The translations under genes and the position numbers were made by a program. DNA of 64,000 bases, from positions 25,211,883-25,275,882 of the forward strand of contig NC_053119.1 of the NCBI RefSeq assembly GCF_010015445.1, read 5' to 3'. The stretch comes from Perca fluviatilis. Its lineage: Eukaryota > Chordata > Actinopteri > Perciformes > Percidae. Every line of letters begins with the position of its first letter. The first letter of the stretch is position 1. Of this stretch, positions 11,515 through 24,076 are shown one piece after another. Below the pieces are notes generated by a model, which saw only the letters and a program-made list of their open reading frames with translations, did no database searches and was not told the DNA's origin.

Positions 11515-11871
11515 GTAGTCTATATCCATGGCGTTCCACTTCCGGGATTGTTCCGGTGCCGCCGGAAATTCTTCCGGATGTCCCTCTTTTTGGCCGGATG
11601 TCCGTTACCTTCCGCTTTCTGTCCAATCTGTCCAATCTGAGTTTTCTGTTGCACGACTATAACAACTTTTGAACGTACACGTTCTACCAAGACAAGTTCC
11701 TTCCCCGAGGCTATTTTGCAGCGGCACGGTGGCTTCGTCCAGCGCTTAGCTGATTGGTTTAAAGAAATGCCAATAAACCAGAGCACGGTTTTCTCCCATC
11801 CCAGATGCTGTGTGTACTAGCCAGACCCTCCTCCGCCGCGCTGTGGAGGAAGGTCTGGCAATGCGAGGCTA
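11515..11871 (-). mobile_element. hAT-type MITE (TAGTCT family), copy B
   Basis: The left end GTAGTCTATATCC and the right end ATGCGAGGCTA form imperfect TAG(T/C)CT inverted termini. An exact 8-bp direct repeat GTTATGAG flanks it (11507-11514 and 11872-11879). The right part has the inverted pair CCAGACCCTCCTCC...GGAGGAAGGTCTGG. Over most of its length it is the inverted counterpart of 42542-42981. It sits 38 bp after a pdhx donor site. Confidence 0.85.
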
Positions 11872-11879
11872 GTTATGAG

Positions 11880-12421
11880 ATAACCTTGTTGTGAGAGTTG
11901 TCCCCGAAAGCCTTCTTGCAAGGGCATTTTTCACATACTTTCTTTGCTGTTGGTTGATTAACGTCAAGCTTTGCGGGGGCGTTCAGTGTATCACTTCAGG
12001 TCAAGACATGGAGTTTTGCTGTTGATTTGTACGTGGGAAGGGAGTTGAGACTTGACTGCAGCCCAACTGTATGGGAAAAACAAACTGTGTATGCATCTGT
12101 AGAGTTGTGCTCGCTTTCTGGCTAGAACTTTGTTGCATACACAGTTTTTTTTAATATTCATCAGATCATGTAGAGTAGAAATATCAGTGTCAGATCAACT
12201 GGCTAGACCTGATGAAATATAGATAACTGCGTATATTTGGGATAGTTAGAATTTTGGTTTGTTAGGCTGCGGGTGTCAGCTGTCACTGGCCGCAGATGGA
12301 AAGCAAAGCAACAAGGGTTAGCACTTTCTCTTGCTCACAGTCAGCAGCTGGGGACAGGTATTTATTCACAAACATAAATGTGCTCTCAAAACCTGATTTG
12401 CATCTCACTCTTTTTCTCATT

Positions 12422-12468
<47 letters not shown>

Positions 12469-14545
12469 TCAAATGGATTATTTTTCAAGATCAGGTTAAT
12501 GGGCCTAATGTCTCTCACCAGCAGTGACCAGGTGTAATATTCCTAAATGTGCATGGCACATATGTATGCCTGTTTTGTCTCAGTGAAGACATGATGTCTG
12601 ATTCAACAGCTGTTAGCAACAAAACATGGAAGACTCTCATGACTGTTTCCACAAGTGTTGTCAAACTGGAAGACTGCTTCTCTACCTAATGACACAATAT
12701 TATCCTGACAATGTTGACATCACATTTCAGACTCAGCTGCTGTAATAGTAGTTTGCTGTGACAGTGGCAGAAGTAGTATTATTGGTATGATAGTATTTGT
12801 AGCAGTGACAGTAGCAATTTCAGCTTGGGAGGGGTGAGACTATGTGTGGTAGTTTTTGGGGAATACACACACAGCATGTCTGCGAGTGTCAGTGAGAATC
12901 GTTGAGGGAAGAAGTGAGTGTCTAATTAGGATATAGACATACTTCTACTCAGATTCCAGCATTTATGACTATGCGGTAATGGCGTAAAGCCATGCAAAAT
13001 AAATATCGCAATATATGCGATTACTTCAGCCCGTGAGGTGTTGTCTGTTTGTCTGAGTGCACTAACGTCAATACTGTGAGTCTTCTCTAGCAAAACTAGC
13101 TGTGAGTTTGGTGCTTTACTGCTGATGGAAATGGCGTGATGCCTCAACATGTGGTTGTATAGTTTTCATGAAGAATGTCATTACAATTCAACACTCCTTG
13201 CTCAATTTATTTAAATAATTAAATTCATAAAATCTTTTTGAGTGCCATATTTTACCTTGTTTATTATCTAATATCGCACAAGTGTTGGGGTGCAGTACTA
13301 TGCAGTTTAATGGGTATTTTGATTTGGTATCATTGTAAGTGTTCTGTATTATGCATTTGGATGGTGTCAGATTTTGGGATTTATAGTATTATTGAGAGCC
13401 AGGATTGCATACATTGCTTATTCTCAAGCAAATTAAGAAGTAATGTTTTATATTAGATGATGCATCAGTTACCGTTTACACCTTTTGTTGTTTTCCGACA
13501 GTCCAGCAGCAAGTTGTGTAAATCTGTGAAAAAAAGTTAGTTTAACTTACCCTTGTTGGTAACAATTTATAATAACTACACACTGTGAAGCATTGGTTAA
13601 GTATCACAAGCATTGTGCATGTGTAAATGGTATTGCAGGTAAAAGTTAAAGTTTGGAGAATAAAAATTCTTCTGATCTTTATCTTTTGAAATGCAGTGTT
13701 AGTAACATTATGGTGAGCCCGAGAGGAAAGATAGTGTGCTGTATTTTTGTTACGTACGTTGTTATTTTATTAAACAATTTTGATAAATAATGTAATGGTC
13801 TGTTGGTGCTTAGCAATCAAATCACTGCAGGAAAATGTTACATCGCTAGTGCACATACACATACAGTACAACAGCTGCATGAAAGCATGGGCACTAACAC
13901 TGCAGACATTTCAGTCCACTTAAGCCTTCAAAATGAGCCTCGCCATCCACTGCTATTAAGTTTAGTTATGCTGCTGCCTTGAGTTAAATCTACATTTGTC
14001 AGTCGTTATTGGTCTCCCATTGAAATTAACATGTGGTTTGAATGAAGCAAAGAGAGGTCACTGCTGGCTATTGATGTGATGGCGTTGAACATCAGACTGT
14101 TTTTGCACTAAGAGCTCTTATCTCAAATGTGCCCACCCTATCCCACTTTGTCTCACAGTCCTGTGAGTCATTCTCAACTTTCTGTGTTGGTTGTTTCCCC
14201 GCATTAACCTTTAAGTACATTTCCATTTGAATACAGTTCATGTTGAGTACAGACATGGTGGCCATCCAGCAGTCTCAACCGAGAGATCAAGCTTTTAAAA
14301 AGAGATGTTCAACGATTGCTTTTCACCAGTAGCCTCATTATTCTAGCAGGGTCTATCTGAAGTATGATGAAGCCTGTATATTAAACAGATTTACAGGCGC
14401 ATACTTGATCTGTGATCCTATGACATGCTGCTTTTTGGATGTTTTTCTATAGGGCTCAGTGGTCCCCTAATACTGTATCTGAAGTCTCTTTCCCGAAATT
14501 CAATTGTAATCACTTAGGTGAATCCCAGACATCTACTACCATCAT
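11880..14545 (+). other. pdhx: pdhx intron, no gene recognised
   Basis: AT-rich intron sequence. Apart from the CA tract at 12424-12467 I see no exon, RNA gene or recognisable element. Confidence 0.6.
12424..12467. repeat. (CA)n microsatellite
   Basis: About 44 bp of perfect CA repeat in a pdhx intron. Confidence 0.97.
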
Positions 14546-14549
14546 CGTG

Positions 14550-14775
14550 TCAAAATGTCATTTTGTCCAATACTATAACGTATGACCAAATTTCGGCAAA
14601 AAAAATAATATTCCCATCAACCTCAGCTTTGTGTTAGTGTGTTGGCATGAAAACATGCTAAAGTAAGATGGCAAACATGTTAAACATTACACCTGCTTAA
14701 CATTAGCATTTTAGCTTTGTCATTTTGAGAATTTTAGCATGCTGACATTAGCATTTAGCTCAGTCTTAGTAAAGC
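14550..14775. repeat. dispersed 'GCTAACATGCTAA' repeat, copy 1
   Basis: TTTTGTCCAATACTAT, CCCATCAACCTCAGC, AAACATGCTAAAGTAAGATGG and GCATGCTGACATTAGCATTT occur in the same order as in the copies at about 31270-31530 and 59650-59955. All three are pieces of one old dispersed family, recognised from shared order and my general knowledge of fish genomes. Confidence 0.6.
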
Positions 14776-14845
14776 ATATTCCAGTTATATTTTTTAATAT
14801 AAAACACTGTTTGCACTATTTTACTATTTTGTTGTATTATTGAAG

Positions 14846-15710
14846 TACTGTTAAAGTGATGGTTCAGAGTAATTCACCCTAGGGTCCTTTGCACCATGAC
14901 CTCGAGCCAAACACCCCCCCAGAAGCTTTTTTCACCTGGGTCTAACATTGGGAGAGTTAGCTAGAGTAGCGTTATCAGCTGAATAGCTTAGCGCAGGGGC
15001 TAATGGACCCACGTTTGTATCTTGTAAGTTACCCCACTCATAATGCCCGAAATGATACCAAATGTCTACAAGTAGTACAAATAGGTTATGCTCTCATAAA
15101 ACGATGGATTGGAAAGTTTGTAAGTACACCAGAAGTTTATGAACACTTGCGCTCTCTTCTGCTCTCTGCTGCTGCTGCTGCTGCTACCTGCAGTTAGGCG
15201 AGTGCTTGGGGCCGTCTACAAATTACTACGACGAAAGAGATACAACAAAATACTTATTAATTTAATGATTAAATAAGTAATGTCTCCAAACTTACCTCAA
15301 TTATTACTTGTCTCCTGCTAGGTATACTACAGCACTTACTTAAAAAAAAGTTAAATTAAAAAATATTTTTGTTGCATCTCTTTTCGTTGTTGTAATTTGT
15401 AGACGCGCCCAACGCTCTCGTCTTACGCAGCAACAACAACAAACAGCAGAGAGCAAAAGCGAGCAGGCAGTGTTATTTACATAAACTTCTGGTGTACTTA
15501 CAAACTTTTCAATCCATCGTTTAGAACTATATACTACTCTATAGACGTATCATTTCGGGCATATTAGTGGATATCGCGAAGTTCGGCATATTCAAAACAG
15601 CTATAACTCTAGTCACTCTCCCAATGTTAGACAGGTGAAAAATCTTTGAAGTGTTAGCTTTTCGAGTTCATGTTCAATTAGGACTACTATGGAAACCACA
15701 TCTTTACACA
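14846..15710. mobile_element. foldback element with long inverted arms
   Basis: The left arm (about 14846-15260) is mirrored by the right arm (about 15350-15710). Matching pairs include CTAACATTGGGAGAGTTAGC / ACTCTCCCAATGTTAG, CATAATGCCCGAAATGATAC / GTATCATTTCGGGCATAT, GTAAGTACACCAGAAGTTTATG / CATAAACTTCTGGTGTACTTAC, and GTCTACAAATTAC / GTAATTTGTAGAC. Arms of about 350-400 bp surround an AT-rich centre, so the RNA would form a very long imperfect hairpin. No coding capacity. Confidence 0.75.
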
Positions 15711-15712
15711 AC

Positions 15713-16650
15713 TGAAGGGCTAATCCGAATACTATTTTTGAGCGCTTGGGACCGTACGTAATGAGCATCGATATTGAAGCTTCGGAGAGAGGGGCTGAAC
15801 ATATTATTATCTCTAATAAAGGCAGGAATCTCTATGTGTCTGTCTGTTTGTTTGCATGTTGATTATTTTGAGAACCTTTCCACCCAAAACGACTTCCCGG
15901 AGGGAGGGCAGGGGTGTTTTGGTGCAATATAAATAGACAGGCGGACGCGGCGTTCAGAAATAAATAAACTTTTAACCTCTCAAGGATCACCCTCCCATCA
16001 ACGGGACACTTTGTGACTGGGGCGTCGCTGTAACCTCGATAAAACTTCCACTCATGAGCGTTTTTATAACTTTAAAGCATTAAATCTTCAAAATATACAG
16101 CCATGTACACAACTGTTACAAAGTAAAAGAAAATAAAACAACTCAGCCGTAATCTGCGCAGCCGAGAGTGCATCCATACCTGTTGTCGTTGTCCTGTCAA
16201 CAACAAAGTGGTATTTTGACCAAAACTTGATTTTCATAAATCCCCAAGAGTCAGAGGAAATGTAATATCCAAGCTTTATATTCCAAAACGATCTCTTCGC
16301 CTCACAATGTTGAAGTTTCTGGCCGAATCACAATGGAAAAACGGGAAACAGTTTTCCATTTCCGCACTTTTTATCGCCGCTAGCTTCTCTGCCCAGCTTG
16401 CTAAATGCTCGAAGTGGGCGTCATCGTGTACCGACAGTCTCTTCTTCTTCTTCTTTGTAGTTTATTGGCAGTTGGCAAACCAACTTAAATGTGCATTACC
16501 GCCACCAAATGGACTGGAGTGTGAACGAGGGAGATAAATGCAGAAAATAAATAAACAAAAATAAAAAAAAAAACTAATATTCAAATGTCAAATTTTAAAA
16601 TCGAATACCAACCCACCGAACGAATATTCGAATATTCGGGTCCAGCCCTA
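15713..16650. mobile_element. hAT-like non-autonomous element (AGGGCT termini)
   Basis: The left end AGGGCTAATCCGAATACTAT mirrors the right end ATATTCGGGTCCAGCCCT (about 16632-16649). The inner right end repeats CGAATATTCG. The TIR sequence suggests hAT; clean target duplications were not found. It directly abuts the foldback element, so the shared boundary near 15710 is uncertain. Confidence 0.45.
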
Positions 16651-16886
16651 ACTGTTAAGCAAATTATGAAATGACAGCGCTTCCCTGATGGTTTCAGAGT
16701 GTGGTATTGAACAGCATTTAGTCAATACTGTGTGCATGGACAAATCGGGAGCTCTGGTGACATCTCACGTGTATTTCTAATGATTTGACACTGTATGTAT
16801 CATGCATCCTGTCTAAGAATCAGCTTGGATCTCTTCTTCACTGACACTTAGCTTAAGAGTTTGAGTGACATGTAATGTTTCCATAG

Positions 16887-16951
16887 GCACTGGCCCAGAA
16901 AGCTCGAGATGGGAAACTTCTACCTGAGGAGTACCAGGGAGGCTCATTCAG
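16887..16951 (+). CDS. pdhx: pdhx exon ALAQKARDGKLLPEEYQGGSF
   Basis: This 65-nt exon follows TTTCCATAG (16886) and ends TTCAG|GTAAAC (phase 2). It reads ALAQKARDGKLLPEEYQGGSF; the next exon supplies the last base of the following Ser codon. This segment lies just before the conserved SNLGMFG loop of the core domain. Confidence 0.95.
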
Positions 16952-17783
16952 GTAAACTAAGACACAACTCTCTTGGGTAAAGAAGAGGCGTATGGAAAAT
17001 CACAACATTATAAAACCTATGGTTATTTTCCAGTCTTTCCTTTTCAATATTTAGTAGAACTCTGTCAATTTTTTCTATTCGATAAACTGACTTTTTAAAC
17101 GTGGGAACACCTTCATCGTCAACACCCAATTCTATCTCACAATTTCTTTTTGTAGCTCAACAATAAGGTAGCCATCATAAATTTCCGCTATGATGACTTA
17201 AATCCAGTTTCACAGAGAGTCAATATATTATGCATATTCTACATCTCAGGCGGGCCTGAACTGAATGTGGACTTGGGCGACAAGTACCATCAGTTACTGT
17301 GCCATCAATTGCAGAAAAGAGGGAGGCTTTTCAACTCATTAGAATTAATGGTGTCATTTAGACATAAATGGGGTTTCTGTGTCAGGCAGGAGCGATGAAT
17401 TCCAATGGAGATGCAGCCCTCTTTGTCCTCCTGAGGATATATGTGTACGCCCTTCCTCTATTCATTTTTCCATCCCCCTGAGCTAGGATTCTCATTAAGG
17501 CAAACAGCAAACTGCCCTCGGGTCAGTCTTGCTCACCATACACAACATTAAAGGAGGGTTTTGGAGGCCGGTGCTGCTGCTGTATTAATCTTTACAGATC
17601 AGTGTTCCATTTTGTAAAATAAGATGTTCACAGCCAATCGCCAATCATTTAGAGCCACCATTATGCCTGCTTAGTTGATTTTTATGCATTTTGTCCCCTG
17701 CTGAGCTTGACTAATGATGCAATATGTGTACTCTTCCTATCCCTTTCCTCCCTCCCTCCCTTCTCCTTTCCTCTCACTGGCAG
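16952..17783 (+). other. pdhx: last pdhx intron
   Basis: An 832-bp GT-AG intron (phase 2) ending in a pyrimidine-rich CCCTCCCTCCCTTCTCC tract before CAG at 17783. Nothing else recognised. Confidence 0.8.
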
Positions 17784-18039
17784 TATATCTAACCTGGGGA
17801 TGTTCGGTATCAGTGGCTTCAGCGCTGTGATCAACCCTCCTCAGGCGTGCATCCTCGCCGTCGGGACCTCCAGGTCTGAGCTGCGACTGTGCGAGGATGA
17901 CCAGACCCTGCGCACCCATCAACTGATGACGGTTACACTGTCCAGTGACGGGCGACTAGTGGATGACGAATTAGCCTCACGATTTCTAGATAAATTCCGC
18001 GGCAACCTAGAAAAACCGCAACGCATGGCCCTAGCCTGA
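17784..18039 (+). CDS. pdhx: pdhx terminal coding exon, lacks E2 catalytic His
   Basis: The acceptor is TCTCACTGGCAG at 17783 and the stop TGA is at 18037-18039. It encodes [27 protein letters not shown], then [25 protein letters not shown]...MALA. In catalytic E2 subunits the equivalent motif is HxxxDG; here the His position is Ser and the motif ends VDDE, as expected for the non-acetylating E3-binding protein. C-terminal length matches the family. Confidence 0.95.
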
Positions 18040-18790
<751 letters not shown>

Positions 18791-19589
18791 TGTCTGTGCG
18801 CTTCATTAGAACATGTTTTTCCCCACCCTCATGTACACACCTAGCAGGAAAACCACAGACGTGTGCGTCTGTTTCTATTTAATTAGAATCTAAAGAGATT
18901 ACATAATAAGTATTTCATAGAAGCCAATTAGGAGAATTTGCTGGGCTTAGTATACAGGTCAGTCTCTGCTTGCAGATGTTTATCTTTGCTTTAAGCGTGA
19001 GCAGAACAGCTGTTTATGTATCAGCACCAGACGTGCAGAGCTTATCCTACATATGCATGAACAGGGTTTAGTATTTGTAAGAAAGAAGCTGCCGAAATGG
19101 GGAAAGTTGTGAGCTCTGACTTTCTTGAGTCCCCAGCTTAGATTTCCATTTTACACATCACACACACTGCTACAAGGGCAGCATCTACAATGAGAATGAG
19201 TGTAGTCAATGCAGTTTGACAAGGCAAAGACCTTACTCTTAACCTTCTAACACTGTTCCGGTCAAAAATGACCGCTTTACATATTCCCTGTACCATAAAT
19301 ATGGCATTTTTCACCAGATTGCCTCAAGACCTTATGATATCCTTCACAAAAGGCATTTGAACACATAAGATTCATTGTGACTACTTTCTTTGAATTTTGA
19401 GTGATTTATTCAACTTTGTCAAACTTCTTTTGTTTACCGTCAAAAATGACCGCCATTGGAAATGAATGGGAAAGAGTATGATTTTCATCCAGGAGATAAA
19501 AGACATCTCCATACACACACTCCTACAACTTTCCTGTGCTTGTGTACCCATTCACAAAGCTTCCATTTGCAAGGGACACTGCACCATGA

Positions 19590-20020
19590 CTGCAATTTGC
19601 CATTTGTGCGTGTGAACCACGAATGTTCGCACAGGCACACACAAACCGACACAAATACACACCCACTCACACACACACATACTTCATGTTGTCATGTTGT
19701 TACTTGTGCATGTGAACCACCAATGTTCGCACACACATGCATGCACACATAAACACACACACCCACAGACAGACACATACACATGTACACACACTCACTC
19801 GCACACAGTTAATGTTGTCATGTTGCCACTTGTGCATGTGAACCACCAATGTTCGCACACACATGCATGCAAACACACACACACAGGTACACCCACTCTC
19901 ACACACACACACACACACACACAGTTCATGTTGTCATGTTGCCACTTGTGCATGTGAACCACCAATGTTCGCACACACATGCATGCACACACAGAAACAC
20001 ACACACCCACACACACGTAG
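19590..20020. repeat. minisatellite, period about 116-126 bp, with CA-rich spacers
   Basis: The segment TTCATGTTGTCATGTTG + ACTTGTGCATGTGAACC + ACCAATGTTCGCACACACAT recurs at 19683, 19809 and 19925, with a diverged first unit near 19590. Units are joined by CA-rich, variable spacers, which explains the unequal periods. Confidence 0.9.
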
Positions 20021-20097
20021 ATGTTAATGTTCTACTAAGGTTCTTTTACAATAAGTATTCTATTAAAATATTTTAAAATATAAATATCGTCACCGCG

Positions 20098-20136
20098 ACC
20101 CGACACCGGATAAGCGGACGAAGATGGATGGATAAA
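20098..20136 (+). mobile_element. RTE/Rex3-like LINE 3' tail remnant
   Basis: CGACCCGACACCGGATAAGCGG followed by ACGAAGATGGATGGAT resembles the 3' terminus of RTE-type fish LINEs (GGATAAGCGG...GATGGATGG). Only the tail is present. Confidence 0.45.
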
Positions 20137-20139
20137 TAT

Positions 20140-20340
20140 CGTCACTCATCCCGCTCGTCATTTCCGGGTTAGCACTCCGACTGCCCGCCCTCCGACCCAG
20201 CAAGTCAGATGGCCAAAATGAAGGCCGACAGCTCCTCCAACGGACGACGGCACGGAACACACCGAACAGACTCGAGTCACTGACCTCGCCAGACTGTCCG
20301 ACGGCCGATTATCGGGTTGGTGTGTCAGCGCCTTTAAAGA
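20140..20340. repeat. GC-rich interspersed repeat of unknown class
   Basis: CpG-rich block (CCGACTGCCCGCCCTCCGAC, CGGACGACGGCACGG, CCGACGGCCGATTATCGGG) between AT-rich flanks. It looks like a dispersed fish repeat; class not determined. Confidence 0.4.
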
Positions 20341-20919
20341 CCCTTTTGAATTAATGGCCCTCCTTTATGAGCTGCTGATTAACAAGATGGCTTTTCTACA
20401 TTTTAAATGCAGAATATAAATGACCTAAAGTGAGATTACGCTGGTAGTAATGAAAGAAAAGAGGTACAGGAACTGCATTCATATTTTATGCTGTTACGGC
20501 CAGGGCTGTAGTGAGAATTGCTGTCTGATAGTAACTCCAGGAGCTGCATTTTCCTTTACTATTCTGCTTTTACTGCAACTCTTAGTACTGTAATACTGTA
20601 CCACTTTTTAATGACTGTAGACCAAGGACATTTTGTCCGGTGGTTGCTGTGGAATCAGATAAAAATAGTAAATTCTGCGTTGAAGAGGGACACATACAGG
20701 CAGGGTACATAGGGGCGGGAAGAGGCAATTGGCACAGCCCAGCTGTTTTCTACAGTACACCCTCTGTTCTCCTAGCCATTTGCAGACACACACATACACC
20801 TTCCACAGTGCTAGTTACCACGGTGATGGAAGCTACACTCAAATGAAAAGTGAGGAGAGGATGAAAAACAGTGCTCTTTAACATTTTTAAGCTTCAATCA
20901 CAATTGCCGTACAACCAGG

Positions 20920-21430
20920 GGCGATTCTAGGATCTCAGCTTTAGGGGTGCCTGGCACCCTTTTAATGGAATTTTTTAAAACTGTACTTATTATTCTACTT
21001 TACTAACTGTGCATGTTAACATCATTTTGGACCATCATGGTAGGGGAAACGCACCTGCTAGCTAAATTGCACGTGGCTGTTGATATTATATCATGGCATA
21101 GTAGGCTAAACCGTGATTATTTCATACATTCATGTCCCGAAACATATTGGGGGAAATTCATTCAACATAATTCACAGCCAAATAACTGGTGTCTGCTGTG
21201 GTGCGCAGCGCTGCTCGGACCGTGCGCCGCTGCCCTTTTTTTCATCCATAACGACTTTCATCCAACTCCGCTCTCAGCTCCTCTGCCAGTTGCTGCATGA
21301 ACTTCCTCCGGGACATTTTACAGCTGGTGCACTCCTTGGAGAGGATGTGTGCAATGATTCCAGCCAGTTGTAGGATGTATAAAGTTATATGAACACGTAG
21401 ACAGCTACCGGCCATCTACGTGTACCGCGC
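20920..21430. repeat. hAT-type end fragment
   Basis: CAGGGGCGATTCTAGGATC at about 20919 is a hAT-like terminus. A mirrored end occurs on - at about 22303-22324 (complement CAGTGTTTCCTCTAGGATTT), but the flanks do not show a shared 8-bp duplication, so these may be two separate insertions. Confidence 0.35.
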
Positions 21431-22938
21431 CTTTCACAGAGTGAGCGCCCGGTGCTTTTGTTCTGATTCAGAACAGAGTCCACGCCGTAGCAGCCTACGT
21501 TACCGACTCTGGCTTTGCCTTCGGCCCATCGGTGATGCCCACACTTGTTACTCGAGACCGCTAGTTATGTTTCTCTGACAGAGACTATGATTATTACTAA
21601 GCAACCAAGATGCATCTTCAACCACGCAAAAAGCCGCGAAAATCCGAGCAGTCAATATCACCGTGGATGGCCAAAATAGGTAAAAGTGATTATATTTTCT
21701 TTGCCTTTTCTGTAATGTATATAGCCTAAAAACTTTTAAATGAAAATAGTCTCTTTTAGGAAAAGTCAGGTACCAGCAGGATTGTATTTTTTTATTTAGC
21801 AAAGTTATCAGGCTACACATATAAATTTCAAAACGGTCAAAATGACCGTCCTGGCCGTTCTAGTGTTAAGGAACAGAACACAGGGGGACCATCTAGCAGC
21901 ATGTATGTTACTCAGCATTAATGGGCCACCTCTTTCTGAATTCCCCTATAAACGAGCCTTGGAGTTATTTTTCCAAAAGCCAAGAAAAATCAAATGCACA
22001 CAGCAAGGCTGCCAACTTTCCCACTGAGGCAAATATGCAATTAGTTTCATTATGAATGGTTTCATACTATATCCTACTTTGGGTTTTGGTTTTGGTTTCC
22101 CTATGAAGAATTTCTTGTAAAATTCATTTTGTAGACCTACAGTTTCTCAAAAATACAGTTCAATCCAAACGAAATGAAAATATGCCTCATTGTGTGTGAA
22201 TAGAGGTGAATAAATATATTTGTTTGTGAAGAGTCAGTTCCATTTAATACGTAAAACATTTGGCGGCGGGGGGGGGTTCCGACAGATCTGCCCCCACTGC
22301 CAAAAAAAATCCTAGAGGAAACACTGTTATGTAACTAGAAAGACACCAACAATTCTGAGAAAATATACTTTGATGCAGAGCAGGGCCATTACTACAGGTG
22401 AGGTGGTATTACAAATTAATTGGTATTTTGCGAATATTAAATGAATCAAATTTAAACATAATGCGGTATAAACAAATTCATAATAAATAAAAATATAAAA
22501 ATACAATATCTTTGGGGAAGAATAGATAAAGATTGGTTTAATTCACCCCAAAACCCAGCCCATCTAAGTGCTTGAAAATTCCTAGACCAGAACTGCTTAG
22601 CTCACAATAGATTATTTTTACAGTATTGTCAAGTTTAAATAGTAACTATGTAATGCTGTCACCACATTGAAAATGGTTACTATGAGGTCATATAATCACA
22701 GATCTTAGATCAGTATTTAGTCACATCCAATTTCTACAATGCCAAAACTTCTAGGTAGGCTACCACAGTATGCTGAAACAGGGAAGGGAAAAAAGGTGAT
22801 AATAACATTTACATATTTTCACTATTTAAATCATTATTATTGTCACTTCATGCAGAACTCTGAACCTAACTTACCTAGTCTATAGTTAGCTGATAAATGA
22901 CTCTCACTAAAGCCAGATAAAGCTCATTTAGATTCTTA

Positions 22939-24076
22939 GGGCCCTATTTTAACGATCTGAAACACAAGTATCAAACGTGAAACGCAAGTAGGTTTGTGGG
23001 CGGATCTCAGGCGCTGCTGCTATTATACCGGCGGGATAAATGACTCTTGTGCCCGACGCAAGACTAAAATGGGTTGGTCTGAAGTAGCTAGGTGTGGTTT
23101 GGGCGTAACGTGCAATAAACCAATCAGAGCGTCATCTCACATTCCCTTTAAGAGCAGGCGCGCTTGTTCCATGGCGGATTGCTATTATAACGGCGGATTT
23201 ACCTGGCACACGCCAGCGGGAGCTGTCCGAGAAGCGGCAAAGTAATAAATGCGCGTCTTGGCCGGGTGGCGATGTTGCTGCGGCCTCTCGGGCGCATCTC
23301 CTCAAGTCTGGAGAGGATTGCTGCAGCCATGGAGCGTGGGCCTCCAAACGCACCACCTGCTCCTGTTGTGTCCTTTCCTCCTCCCCCCACTCCATCTCCG
23401 TCCCCCCGCTCCACCAGGAGCGCATCGCGCATTGCCACTCCCGGACCAGATCCCGCCGGAGTGTCCAATCCCGCCATAGTTCAACATCACGTCTCTTTAA
23501 GTCCTCTAATATTTCCTAATTTATGTCATCAACACATCCATGATTCATGGAAATGTTGTGTAAAACACAACAAGCCACAAAGAATGCTGCAACTTTTTGA
23601 GGATTGTACTGTAAAGTGCCTCCTGATCTATCCAAACACCTGAAGCGCATTTTCAGTAATATTTTTCCTTGTAATTATGTATGGTTTTCAAAAATGTGAT
23701 CTGCTGCGTCCGTGTAGATGAGAGAAGCAAAGTGTATGCGTGTTGTGCACACGCTAAATTATGGCCAAACATGCGCCCCTAAAATAGCATCTGAATAACG
23801 CGCCACTGACTTTAGACTAGCGCCACTGACTTTAGACCAGGTTTTTCCTGGTCAGTGGCGGAATTGTTTTCTGAAACTGCAAAATAGCACCAGGTAACAT
23901 TTGCGTTTGAACATGCCTCCTCTTTTCGCTGAACCGCCCCCGGGAGCGCAAGTTCATTCCCTAATTTACCAACGTGCGTCTGTGGAGGGAAAAGTCCGAT
24001 GTGCATTGGGTGCAAAATAGGAATGATAAATGCGTCGGTGTACAAAGGCATTTGCGCTGAGTGCAAGATAGGGCCC
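22939..24076 (+). mobile_element. PIF/Harbinger-like element, copy 2 (both ends present)
   Basis: The element starts GGGCCCTATTTTAACG and ends GCAAGATAGGGCCC, about 1.14 kb. The neighbouring triplets are TTA (22936-22938) and TCA (24077-24079), one mismatch from a Harbinger-type TTA/TAA duplication. Much of it mirrors the block at 1-789. The inner part (about 23220-23480) is CpG-rich and holds an ORF (23266-23643, MAMLLRPLGRISSSLERI...) rich in Pro/Ser with no domain I can name. No transposase is visible. Confidence 0.6.

Larger units (their letters stand above)
19239..21869. mobile_element. piggyBac-like TTAA-bounded block (composite)
   Basis: TTAA at 19239-19242 and TTAA at 21866-21869 are each followed inward, at identical distance, by a palindrome of GGTCA-TGACCG type (left about 19259-19274, right about 21834-21849). 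This is the arrangement of piggyBac-like elements. The interior is a patchwork: a second GTCAAAAATGACCG (19440), a minisatellite, an RTE-like tail, another repeat and a GATTCTAGGATC-type hAT end. No intact transposase; the two ends might belong to different copies. Confidence 0.4.

Noticed and set aside
23266..23643. 125-codon ORF in the Harbinger-like element
   Set aside because: It could be a fragment of an element-encoded protein, but its first half is simple Pro/Ser sequence and the rest corresponds to repeat DNA shared with copy 1 where the frame is not kept. Not called as a gene.
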